Positions 36,095 through 46,921 of a stretch of 61,656 bases of DNA are shown in pieces. The notes under the pieces were generated by a model. The model did not search any database, was not told the origin of the DNA, and was given only the letters and a program-made list of their open reading frames with translations. Numbering within the stretch: position 1 is the stretch's first letter; every line of letters starts with the position of its first letter. The DNA comes from Xylaria sp. FL1777 (taxonomy: Eukaryota > Ascomycota > Sordariomycetes > Xylariales > Xylariaceae), in NCBI GenBank assembly GCA_022578965.1, contig MU400741.1, positions 1-61,656 on the forward strand, in the 5' to 3' direction. The translations under genes and the position numbers were made by a program.

Positions 36095-36943
36095 TTTTAG
36101 CAGTTTTTAAGTGTTTTTTAAGTTTTTAAATATTATTTGCATATAAATATCTTTTTTATTTAATAAAATACTTAATGTTATTATTATTTTAACAAAAATC
36201 TAATATATTTTTAACTTTATAAATATTTTAATCTGTTTTTATTTTTAGTTATGTTTTAATAAATATTTTAATAAGTGCTAGTTTTAGTAAAAAATATAAA
36301 AAACAAAGTAAATTCGCATATTTTTTAGTAATAATAGTTTATAGTTAATAAATAAAATAACTTTTTTAATTTTAAAAAAGCTAAGTTTTTTAAATTTTAA
36401 TTTATTGCTTAGTTGTTTTGTTTTAATTTAAAAAATATTAATGTTTGCATTTTATTTTTGTTATAGCAAATAAACCTTGTTTTTTTTTTAAAAAAATTAG
36501 TTTTTTAGTTCGTTTTTTATTATAATATACTAACATTTATTATTATAAAAACTAAAAACATAGTTATAGTTTAGTTTATAGCGTTTTAATTTTTATTGCA
36601 ATAGTTTTTGCTTAAAGTGCTATAATTAAAATAGCAAATACTTTTATTAATATTTTTTTTTATTTTTTAATAATTATTTGCTATTTATAAATAGCTTTAT
36701 GCAAAAATATATTTATATTTTTATTTATTAATATATTATATAAAATTTATATTATTAATAATAGTTTTACTTAATTGTTTTATTAGTAGTTAATATAACT
36801 TTATAAATATTATTTTAGTATTTAGTTTAGTTTTTTTGTTTGTTTATTTATTTATAAGTAGTAAACAGTTAAAAACTTTAATTTAATACTAATAAGTTTA
36901 AAAAAACTAGTTTTAAACTTAAAAATAAACAATTTATTTTTAG
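36095..36943 (-). pseudogene. Gyp1-f pol 3' part: integrase C-terminus and chromodomain
   Basis: Reverse complement of Gyp1-d 16030-16890: chromodomain (about 36095-36240), integrase C-terminal segment (about 36300-36420) and the decayed HPQTDGQ region near 36860. It is interrupted at 36943 by the Gyp3 LTR. The reading resumes at 46922, where TTTTAG of the target is repeated. Confidence 0.82.
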
Positions 36944-37127
36944 TAGGCTAGCTTAATGAAGTTTAAAAGTTGTTATATTATTAAACTAAGTTTTTAAAAC
37001 AAGGTTTATTAAACTATAATTATACTAAGCTAGCTATTTTTTTAGAGAAAGCGTTTTAAGGAAGGCGTTTTTAAGAAAACGTTTTAAAGAAGCTTTCTTA
37101 CAGAAGACTTTTATAAAAAGCTTTCTA
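36944..37127 (-). repeat. Gyp3 3' LTR
   Basis: 184 bp, identical in layout to 46738-46921. On the sense strand it would read TGGAAGGC to AGCTAGCCCA (observed TAG... and ...CCTA). It contains several short repeats of an AAGCGTTTTAAGGAA motif. On the sense strand it is preceded by the purine-rich GGAAAAAGGCAAA (reverse complement of 37128-37140), a good polypurine tract. Confidence 0.87.
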
Positions 37128-37267
37128 TTTGCCTTTTTCCGATAAAAACTAACGTTTTTGTTAGTACTGTTTTAGTGCTTATATTAATGTTTTAGTAAAT
37201 AATAGTCCTTTTTTTGAAGAAAAATCATATAATATAACGCTATAATTTCACAATATTATCTTATTAA

Positions 37268-37420
37268 TAATTTTGCTAGGATTTTTGCTAGAATAATTTT
37301 ACCGAACTAATTTTATTAAAATAATTTTACTAAAATAACTTTGCTAAAATGTTATTTCTACTAAGATAATTTTGCTAAAATGTTATTATATAGATAATTT
37401 TACTAAATATTATCTTTATA
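37268..37420. repeat. Degenerate tandem repeat in the Gyp3 3' region
   Basis: A unit of about 17-25 bases built on AATAATTTTACTAAAAT recurs about six times with drift. It sits just inside the 3' LTR, in non-coding sequence between the extra frame and the polypurine tract. Confidence 0.6.
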
Positions 37421-37739
37421 TTAAATGTTATTTTTAAACAGCTTTTTATAAAAAGCTTTCTTTTAAAATCCACTTTTAAGGAAACATTAACAATAAAGTA
37501 TTGTTTTAAAAAACAACTTATTTTATATATAAAACCCTTGTTAGTTCATAAAGCCCACTAATTTATATAATAGCTGTTTTAAAGCTTATATTAACGTTTT
37601 AGTAAATAATAATCTTTTTAAGAAAATTTAACGCTTTTGCGGAGTTTTAATGTTTTAACTAAGTTGCTTAAAAATGTTAGCAGAAATATATTAAAAACGA
37701 AGTAGCGTTTTAAAAAACATGTTTTTTAAAGTAAATAAG

Positions 37740-39270
37740 TTACGTTAAGGTATTATAATAGTTAATTGCTAAAAAAGCATTTTGATTTGCATACATTTAA
37801 TGTTTGCTAGCGAAACATTATTAAAACTGCTTTAATAATATAAGCTAGCAGCAAAAATTATATTATTAAAAACATAATGCTTATGTTTACGCAAAGTAAT
37901 AAAAGTATTAAAAATTGCAATTAGATTTTTTTAAAATAACGGGGTTTTAGCAGCTATTATAGCAAAACCTTGTTTTTTTTTATAAAGCGCGTTATGTACT
38001 TTTTTATTAATAATACTGCTGTTTAATGCTTTTTAAACTACGTAGTAAACTTTGTTGTTTAGATTTTTTTTAAAGTTAGCTAGTTTAACTTTATTAGCTA
38101 TTATTAAGCTTTAAATAATAGCAAAACTATTTGCAAAGTTTGCAGCAATAGTGTTAACTAAAAGCTTTTAGTTAACTTTAATTATTAGCATAGCATTTAT
38201 TGCTTTATTATTAATAGCGTTTTTGCGTAAAGCTTATTGCTTTATATAGCTAACATAAACTGTTTTAAAAAAAACAGCTTTATGTTTAGCGTATATTATT
38301 TAGTATAAAGTAAAAGTTGCTAAAACTAAATTAATTCTACTAGTTTTAAGCTAGTAAGCTAGTTTTTAGTACACTTAGCTTTGCACTACATATGTAATTA
38401 ATTTATAGCTTACGTTAAAGTTTGCTTTTATAAAGCTAATAATATTTTTAGCTCGTAAAAAGATATTTTTAGCGGTTTATTTTTGTTTAAATAAAGTAAT
38501 TAGCTTTAATAATACCTTAGCAAAAGCGTTTTAAAAAGTTTGTAAAGTTTACAACTAATTAAAATCGTAAGTATGTGCTGCATTAGCATTACTTATAAAG
38601 TTAATAGTGTTGTTTTTATTAAATTTTTTTTAATTGTAGTTTTTATTGTTTTTATTATTAAAAGAAATTATTTAAGCTTTAACTTTAAAAATATCTTTAG
38701 CTTTAATATGCCTTAAGTTTTTGTAGTACTATTAGTACTAATAGTTAAATACTTTAATATTTTTTGTTACTACTACTAAAAACATAAAGCCAGTTTGCAC
38801 AAAAAGAGCTTTAATAACGTTAAAAAAAGTACTAAAACTTTAAATAGCGCTTTTAAAAATGCATAAAGCTTTAATTTGCTTAAAGGTTAGCAGGTTTTTG
38901 TACTATAAAGTATATTTATAGTTATTACAGGCATACTACTTAATAATTTCTTTGAAACGCTTTTTAATAATAGCGTATAGCTTAAATTTAAATAGCTGCT
39001 TATTTAGCATAATTATAATTAAATGCTAAATAATTACTTTAAGAAATAATTTTATTTGCATTAAGTATTGCTTTAATATTTATTGCTAGTACTGTTATAA
39101 CATAACAGCTAAACAAACAAGCTTAACATTATTAATTTTAGTAATACAATTAGTTTAATAATTTTATTTTTTTGTTTTTACGTTAAAAGCAAAGCTTTTA
39201 AAATCTTTAGTTGTTTTTAGGATTTTTTCGTATTAATTATAAGCCTTAGCTTTACGAGCCGCTAAAATAA
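37740..39270 (-). pseudogene. Unrecognised long frame downstream of Gyp3 integrase
   Basis: One minus-strand frame reads from about 39267 to 37740, roughly 500 codons, with stops only where Gln, Trp or Arg codons could have decayed. It is a different frame from gag-pol (codon phase of 38785 versus 44832). Readable segments include N-K-Q-L-F-K-F-K-L-Y-A-I-I, F-V-Q-T-G-F-M-F at about 38785, A-A-H-T-Y-D-F-N, and K-V-H-N-A-L-Y. I see no signal peptide, clear membrane span, zinc knuckle or enzyme motif, and I do not recognise the family. It starts about 1.4 kb after the integrase core. It could be a third element-encoded protein, a captured host gene or the relic of another transposon. Confidence 0.5.
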
Positions 39271-39463
39271 AAGCTTAATGCTTAAAAACAGTATATTATA
39301 AATTACTTTTATAGTTACAAGTTAGCTTAAGAACGCCTTTTTTAATAAATGTATTAATTTGGTTATTAAATAACGCTAGGTTTATATAAACAATAGTTTT
39401 TTAGTTTTAAGCTATTGCAATTATATGCAAATATAAAGATTAGTAAAAAAAAACTAATTGTAT

Positions 39464-39514
39464 AAAAAATGTAAGCGTGCAAAAAATGCAAGCGTATAAG
39501 AAATGCAAGCGTGC
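39464..39514. repeat. 17-bp minisatellite, three copies
   Basis: AAAAAATGTAAGCGTGC, AAAAAATGCAAGCGTAT and AAGAAATGCAAGCGTGC follow one another, then a broken fourth copy. It lies just upstream, on the sense strand, of the extra Gyp3 frame. Confidence 0.8.
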
Positions 39515-39598
39515 AAAAAATATAGAAATTAGTAAAAGAAAAATAAACAAAAAAACTGCATAAAAAAAACGTTAAGCGTTATTATATATAAAAGAGAT

Positions 39599-39758
39599 TA
39601 ATAGTATAAAATGTTTTCTTTAAAATATAAATATACGTAAGGTTAAAATAGCAAAGCAGAAAAATTAATGTTAACTAATTAATAGTGCAAAACGCTTTTT
39701 TTAAAATATTAATATGCGTGTAGTTAAAATAGCAAAGCAAAAAAATTAATATTAACTT
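39599..39758. repeat. 79-bp tandem duplication
   Basis: 39599-39677 and 39680-39758 are two copies of a unit that starts TAATAGT and contains GGTTAAAATAGCAAAGCA or GTAGTTAAAATAGCAAAGCA. They differ mainly by transitions, so the duplication predates most of the decay. Confidence 0.75.
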
Positions 39759-39759
39759 A

Positions 39760-42700
39760 AAAATGCAACGTTTATATTAATACGCTAAGTATTTAAGCAA
39801 ATAATTATTTTAAACAATAATATAGCAAGTTTACTATAATATTAATTTTAAAGATTATGTTTATAATTTTCTAGTCCTGTAGTAATTTTTTTAGTATTTT
39901 TAGCTTATATTAACTATTTATGCTTTTTAAATCCTTTTTTATTTTTAAATTATCTAAGGTTAATAAATGCTTTTTATTATACTTTTTTACTAATTCTGCT
40001 GCATTTTTTATTAGTAGTATATATAAATACTATTTATTATATTAATTTTTGTAGCTTTTTTAATGTATAAAGTACTTAAGCTATAGTTTTTTTTTTATAT
40101 ATAAAATGTGTTAAGCTAGAAAACTTTCGATTTTATAGAAAATATAATTATTAGTGTTACTTTTTATTAAAATACGTTTTGAATGCTTAAACCTTTTATT
40201 AAAAAAATTTTGTTTTTTAAAAGCTAAAAATAAATAAGCAACTAAAACTACTTAGTGCACTTTTTAATGTTTAAGGAAATTTAGTTTGTAAGCAAGTTTA
40301 CTAATATAACGAAGTATTATAAATAGTTTTATTTGTTAAGCAAACTACTTTTTTAGTAGTTTTTTAAGCAAATAATATTTTTTGTGCAATTTTAAATAAA
40401 CTTTGTTTTTTGCTTTTAATTAAACTAAATTATGCTAAGCATTATAGCATATTTTTGCGTTAGCTATAACAAAATTAATTGCTGTTTTTATATTTCTTTA
40501 ATGCATTTATTGCTATAATTTAAAATTAAAGGCTTTAAAAAGCACTTTTATAACTAATAAAGTAATTTTAAGCTTAAAGCTAAAAATAACTTTATTAAAA
40601 CTTTGTTTTAAAACTAATAATATTGCATTATTAAAATTATGCTATAACGCTAGGATAATATTAAGCTATAAAACGTTTTTGCACATATAAATATAATAAC
40701 AAATAGTTATTTTTACATTTTAGTTTTATTTTTTGCTTTAGTTGTTTATTTAGAAATAATAGCTTGTTGTAACACTAAATGCAGTCTTTATTTAAGTTTA
40801 CAGTGTTTGCTAAAACTTAAACATAAACTTGCAATCTTTATTAGAAATAATCTTTTAAAGCATGCTTTAATTATATAAAAAAAAAACTTTAAGTATAATT
40901 ATTGCTTATTTTATAGCTATATATTAAATATAGCCAGGTATTAATAAGCATTTCTTAGAAAATTTACAGGTTATAATAAAAAGGCAATCATAGTAATTAT
41001 AGCTTAGCATAGCTTAAAAAGTATTTACTAAAAATACTTTTGAAAGGCTTACAATAAAGTTTATTGTTAATATATAAAAAGGTATAGCAGGTTTACAAAT
41101 AAGCTTAAGTTTTCTTAATGCTTTATAACAGTTAATTATATATTTAAAGCAAGCTAAGCAATGCTGCTTATAGTTATAAATTCATTTAAATATGTTATAG
41201 ATTATAAAATTCTGTAGCTTATAAAGCATTTTTTTAAGTTTAAAATAGTATTTATTATTATAAGCTATACGGAAAAAGTTTTAATAATAAGCAGCTAAAA
41301 TATAAAAGCGTTATAAGCTGTTTTAATAAATAGCATAAAAAAGCCTATTATTAAAACAGTAAAGAAATAAAACTAATAGCTTATGCTTAACCTTTAGGTT
41401 TTTTATGTTTTTTTGCCGTTTTTGCAATGTTTTAAAAATATTAGCAAAACAAAAGTTGTTCAAATATTCTTATGCTAACTTTGTACGCTATTTAGCATTA
41501 ATAATGACTTCTGTTTTAGCAAAGTAGCTAAAATCGTTAATAATATTCTTAAGTTGTTTGCTAGTTTTATTAAACGTAATAGCAAAGTTCTAAGGATCTA
41601 AAATAGTTAAAAGCTAGCTAAAGGCATTTAGCACTAAGTTAATATAACTAAATATATACTATATATTTAGTTAAAACTATAATAAATAAATAAAAGCTGT
41701 TATAAGTTTAATGTTAAGCTTTATAATATTTATGGATTGCAAATTAATTTAATTAATAATTCTTTAAGTAGTTTTATAGTTTGTTAAAACTACTACTAAA
41801 AAAATGCAAAACTAAAGTTATACTTACAACTAGCAATATAACTACATAAAGCTAAACACTTTTAATTTAGTTGCACTATATTTACTTTTGTTTTATATTC
41901 AAATTTTACTAAAAAATATTATTAAGCAAATAAAATTAACTAAAATATATTAATTATTTTATTTACTATTAAAGTAAAAAACTATAACTTTATACCTGCA
42001 TTTATAAAAAGCGTTTATTTTAAAAAAAAAAATATAAGAATAATTTTAATGAACTAAATAACTTGTTTTTATAAGCTACATTTATAGTATATAAAAACTT
42101 TTCTTTTTTTTTAAAGTAAAGTTAAACTAAACCTGCAATGTTTATTATTGCTGCATAGTTACTATTATTAATATAGCTTTTAAATTATAACTATTTACTA
42201 AAAGTTTAGTTTTATATGCTTGCAAAAGCGCTAGCTTTTGCTAATACTATAAAATAAATTTCTTAAGAAAACTAACTATATTAATATATATTTTTAATGC
42301 AGCTAAAGTATATAACAAAGCTATTTTTTATATAGCAAAAACTTGATTTTCTATTGTTGCTATTTTAAAACTATTTATAAAAAAACCAAGCAAGCAAACA
42401 AAAAAATAAGCTACAAAAGATTTCGTAAGTTTAAAGCTTAAGTTAATACTTTTAAAAAAATCTAAAACAGCAAAAACATAATTAAAATGCTTAAAGGCTA
42501 TTTTTAAGTATATAACAATATTGTTAATATAAGCTATACAATATTATACATGCAAAGCTAATTTGTTGTTTATAAACTATTAAGCAAAACTAAAGCTATT
42601 TTAAAACTTTATTAAAGCTACAGTAAATATTTTTAGTTCTTGCAGAAAAACTATTATTATGCGGTTATAATAACTAAGCTAAATCAGCAGCTAATAAAAG

Positions 42701-44832
42701 AACTTTAAATAATTTATAACAATAATATAAGCATAACTTTATAGCTTTGCAATAATAGCTTTTTAAGTAAATAAAAAGTAAACATTAGAAATAATAATAC
42801 AATTTAAAGCGCAAAAATTAACTATTATATAACTTTTTTTAACCCTGTTTATAATTTTTTAAATAATAAAAACTAAGCAGCTAAAAAAAGTAAAATGCTT
42901 TATAAAATATAGTTTACTTTTAAAATACATTTTATTAAAAACTTTATTTATAAGCTTTTTGTTTTCTAGTTTAAAAGCATATAAACATGCAGTAAATATA
43001 ACTTAATATTGCTATTTTTTAATAAAGTTAACCTTTATTATGTTGTTTTTATTTATAATAATTATACTTTATGTTTATTAAGTTATATAGCTTTTAAGTA
43101 GCGCTTTTAGCTTATTAGCATATTTTTGGTTTTTTGCATAAATATAAATGCTGTTTTATGTTTTTACTAAAAAAACCTTTTTAAAACGCTAGGCCTTAAA
43201 TAATAGCAACGTTTTATTAGCTATTTTAAATTTCCTAAAAGTAGCTTAAATATTTTAAGCTATAACGTTTGCTAACAAAAATAACGCAAAGATGTTTTTT
43301 TTAATACTAAATTTATAAGTTATTTAAAAATCGTTAGCTAAGCTGTTTTAATTAATAGTTATAGCAGTTATTATAAAACTAGCTTTATTTTAAGTAGTAT
43401 TAATATATACGTTTGCTTTATAGTTCTTAATTATGCTAAAATAAGTTTTTTATTAAATACGTATAAACTTATTAGTATAATTAAAAAAAGAAATAGCTTT
43501 AATATTATTAAAAACTATAGCTACAATAGTACTATTAATAGTTAGCTTAAAAATATAATCTTTTAAAAAGCTTTTTTAATTATATAGCAAAAAATCCGTA
43601 TATACTATTAGTACTACTACTATTAAATGCAACAATATAATAATATTAAACGTTACTAATGTTTGTTAGCTAACAAAAGTACCTTTATAAACAATAATAA
43701 TTAATATAACAATATTTAAACAAGCTTTAAATGCTATTATACTTAAAGCAAAGTTAATTATTGCATAATAAGCATTAAGAAATTTCATTTTAAAAGTAAA
43801 TTAAGTTTTAAGTTATTTATAACTTATGCTGCAATATTAAACTTTACGCGTTTTTTAGTGCTATTTTAGTTATAACTATAAACAGAAAAAAAGAATTCTG
43901 CTTTAGTAAACAGGGTTATTATACCTTTAACGCTTTTTATAAATAAAGTTTCACTTTATAGTTAAAAAGCATAAAGCGCAAAAGTTTTTAGCTATGCTTT
44001 TCTTATTATAATAATTAAGCAGTTAGTATTTATATATATAAAAGTAATCTTAAAACTGCTTTAAACAATAGCTTTTAACTAAAAATAAGTATAAAAAGCT
44101 AAATAGTAAACATAGCATATAGCAAAAAAGTTTAGTTAAAACAAAACAGTATTAAAAACGTTATTAGTTATAAATGCAGCGTTATTATATAGTTTAAATT
44201 AAGCAATCTTTTTAAAGTTAACTTTAATTACAAAAAAAAGTATTTTATAGCAGTATTTATTAATGCTATAAATAAAAAACGCAGTTTTATTAAAAAATTG
44301 TTTTTTATAGTAATAACAAAATAGCATTGCTAATTCGTTTATAAGTGTTATATTAGTAATACTTATAAAATAAAAGTTAATTTTTTTGTTTTTATTGTTA
44401 AAATATTTAATAAAAAGCTCTTTTTTGCTGTTTTTTTTAACTTTTTTAATTATAAAAATTTTTAACTTATTAACTATTTTTTGCGTTCTGCTAAAAAGTC
44501 CTTATTAATAGCAAGCATAACTTCGTTTTTAATTTTAAAATAAGCTTTATTAAACATTTAATAAAGCTTAATTTATTGTTTAAATTGCTAACTAAAAGGT
44601 TGCTACGCTTAATAATAATATTTTTATTTGCATGCATTATTATAACTATAGCAGTAGGTATTTTTACGTTTATAGTTATAATTATTACGTTACTAATAGT
44701 TTGTATAAAAGCTATAGCTTTTGCAGAATTCTCTGCAAAATTTTTTGTAAAATCTTTTGCAACTATGCTTATAAAATAACTAATAACTGCTGCGCTACTA
44801 ATTATTTTTGCAATAATTCCCTTAAAACGCAT
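39760..44832 (-). pseudogene. Gyp3 gag-pol relic (single frame)
   Basis: The frame starts at ATG 44832 (M-R-F-K-G-I). Its first 113 codons are still open, and are rich in Ile where Thr codons would have decayed. A Gln/stop-rich stretch follows (about 44490-44100). RT: C-I-A-Y-I-N-N-I-V-I-Y at 42540-42508 (family YIDDIVIY), then a K-S-F-V-A-Y and L-L-G-F-F segment typical of the YPSV-LLG lineage. Integrase: a T-I-N-F-I-V-S-L type segment at about 41080, K-F-S-K-K-C-L-L-I-P-G at about 40960, and I-I-S-N-K-D-C-K-F (family IISDRDRKF) at about 40840. ATG, RT and integrase are in phase. RNase H and protease were not resolved, and the 3' end of pol is approximate. No chromodomain was seen. Confidence 0.82.
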
Positions 44833-46737
44833 TTTTAAAAGCTATATTTAATTAGGCTTTAAAAGCTATATTAGCTTTATAAGCAAAATTAGCTAATATT
44901 TATTGCTATAGTACTAGTACTAAAGCATTAATAATAAATAGCACGTATAAAGTTAAATATAGCATTATAGTTTTAAAGGCTAAAACTTTTTTATAGTTTA
45001 ATAAAGCAACATAATAAGCTTTTTGCTTATTTTTAACATAAGTAAAAAAACTATTTAGCAAAGTAACTAAAGTAAGCTTTTTATAAATCTGCTAAAAATT
45101 AAAATATAACTAATTTTAAATATAAGCAATAAACTAAGCTTTAGTTATAAACCTAAAGTTATAACAATATTACATTATATCTATTGCTTAAGTACGCATA
45201 AAAACATCTTAAAAAACCTTGTTCTTAATATAAAAAGTAGTTAAAGCTGCTTTAAAAGCATTAGTAATATCTTGTTTATATTTGCTTTTTAGTTTAATTA
45301 TAGCATATTTAAGACTTGCTACTATTATAGCTTTAGTAACTTTATTTAAAACGCTTACGTATTAAATTTAAGCGTTTTTATAAAATAATTGTAAGAAAAA
45401 CTCTTGTAGCATTACTTAACGTTTAAAGTTAATAAAATGCTGCTTAAAAAAAGCTATAAACAAATAAACGTTCTTTTAATAAACGTTGCTTTTTAACGTA
45501 ATATATTTGCTAACGCTATAAGTATTAAAAAAATTAAAGTTAAAATATTTTACTAACTATATTTTTTAACGATTAGCTTTCTTAAGAGCACAAGTAGCTA
45601 TTGCTTTTACTACGTTAAAAATATTCCCTATAAAAAATTAAATGCTATTGTTTTAAATAACAGCTTTTATTGCTAAAGCAATTTTAGCTGCTTTTTTTTT
45701 AATGTTATTGTTTAAAAAAATTAGCTTGTTCAAAAAGTTAAAAAACATCTTTAAACTAAAGTTAAGTAATAAAGAAATAAACAAAGTATTAGCTAATATA
45801 GTAATAACACAAAAGTATTAAAGTAGTAAACTAAAATAAATAATATTTATTTTTATAAAAATTAAAAATGTAAAAACTATACTGTTTTAAATAAGCTTGT
45901 TTGTTAATAATATAGCCTTTTTAGCTTTAAAAACATTAATTATTTACTTAATAAAGTAGTTCTTAGAAATAGTAATATAAAAGCAAGTAAAAGCTAGCTT
46001 TAACAAGCGAAAAAAATTATTAAAGCGAGCTTTAAAACAATAAAGTTAGTTAAAAGTATTTTAGTTAAGCTTTTGCACCTAAAATAACTGCAAGTTATTT
46101 TTAAAAAAAGCAGCAGCTTAATAGCAAAAGTAACAATTTCTTAAGTTAAAAAAAATATTAGCTATAAGTATAACCTACTAAAAATAACATAAAAATATAA
46201 AAAAAACGAATAAAAACTACTTAAAAAAAACTAAAAGAAAAAAAAAACTAGAAAAAAAAAAAAAAAAAAAATTAGTAAAAAAAAAAAGAAAAAAAGCAAT
46301 TAATATAGCAAAAAAAGTTTACTACAATAAACTTTATTAAAAAGTATTTTGCTTAAGCAATAAAACTAAGTTTTAATATAATACGTTTAGTACTTTTATA
46401 ATAGCATTAATTAATAAAATGTGTTATTTTAAAGTAGCATAAAAGCTTAAAAGGTTATACAAGCTTTAAAAGCTTTAAAAAAAGTTAGAAAACTTCTTAA
46501 AGAAGTTTTTTTAAAAATAACGTTTATGCTAGCAAAGTCTCCAATAAAACGTAAATAGTACATAGTTAAGTAGTTTAATAAATTAAAAGCCGTTAACAAA
46601 AAAACAACTATTTTAACTTAAGCTATAATAATAGCATTAAAGCAAATAAATATTTAAAAAATAACTAATCTACCAAAAAGCTAATCGGTTTAATAATAAT
46701 AATACAAAATAAAAACAAATCGCTAGCTACTAACTAA
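44833..46737 (-). other. Gyp3 5' leader
   Basis: 1.9 kb lie between the 5' LTR and the gag ATG at 44832. The strand bias reverses within it: the plus strand is A-rich at 45900-46737, including a run of 20 A at 46252-46271. Next to the LTR the sense strand reads TTAGTTAGTAGCTAGC, which could be a decayed primer binding site containing TGGTAGC. I see no convincing frame in either strand. A lost additional ORF on the plus strand is possible. Confidence 0.5.
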
Positions 46738-46921
46738 TAAGCTAGCTTAATAAAGTCTAAAAGTTATTATATTATTAAACTAAGTTTTTAAAACAAGGTC
46801 TATTAAACCATAATTATACTAAGCTAACTACTTTCCTAAAAAAAGCGTTTTAAGGAAAGCGTTTTTAAGAAAACGTCTTAAAGAAACCTTCTTACGGAAG
46901 ATTTCCATAGGAAGCCTTCTA
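46738..46921 (-). repeat. Gyp3 5' LTR
   Basis: Direct repeat of 36944-37127, 184 bp, starting TAAGCTAGC and ending CCTTCTA on the plus strand. It keeps more CC and TC than the 3' copy (TTTCC, ACCTTC, GGAAG). The target sequence TTTTAG of Gyp1-f follows. Confidence 0.87.

Larger units (their letters stand above)
36944..46921 (-). mobile_element. Gyp3, 10-kb gypsy-type element with very short LTRs
   Basis: A 9978-bp element bounded by 184-bp direct repeats. It lies inside the integrase of Gyp1-f, with TTTAG/TTTTAG repeated on both sides. Sense is the minus strand. The order from the 5' LTR (46738-46921) is: a 1.9-kb leader, a Ser/Thr-type gag start at 44832, RT at about 42530, integrase at about 41110-40740, an extra frame at about 39270-37740, and the 3' LTR. 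The gag ATG, RT and integrase are all in one frame, which implies a single gag-pol polyprotein. The RT/integrase type (Y-I-D-D-I-V-I-Y box and a YPSV-LLG-like segment) is a gypsy lineage distinct from the two chromoviruses. It is single copy here and less decayed. Confidence 0.87.

Noticed and set aside
36944..37127. LTR pair of a Ty1/copia element for the 10-kb insertion.
   Set aside because: RT precedes integrase on the sense strand, which is the gypsy order; copia has integrase before RT.
37268..37420. CRISPR-like or iteron array.
   Set aside because: Units are irregular in length and drift strongly, with no conserved repeat or unique spacers; it is a decayed tandem repeat inside a eukaryotic retroelement.
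44491..44832. A 113-codon open minus-strand frame as a functional gene.
   Set aside because: It is the surviving N-terminal part of the decayed Gyp3 gag-pol frame; the frame continues downstream with many stops. The overlapping plus-strand frames at 44576-44838 are shadows.
46226..46300. Poly-A tail of a processed copy or a second LINE end at the long A run.
   Set aside because: It lies within the Gyp3 leader, is interrupted by CTAG and ATTAG, and has no target duplication or 3' UTR on its left.
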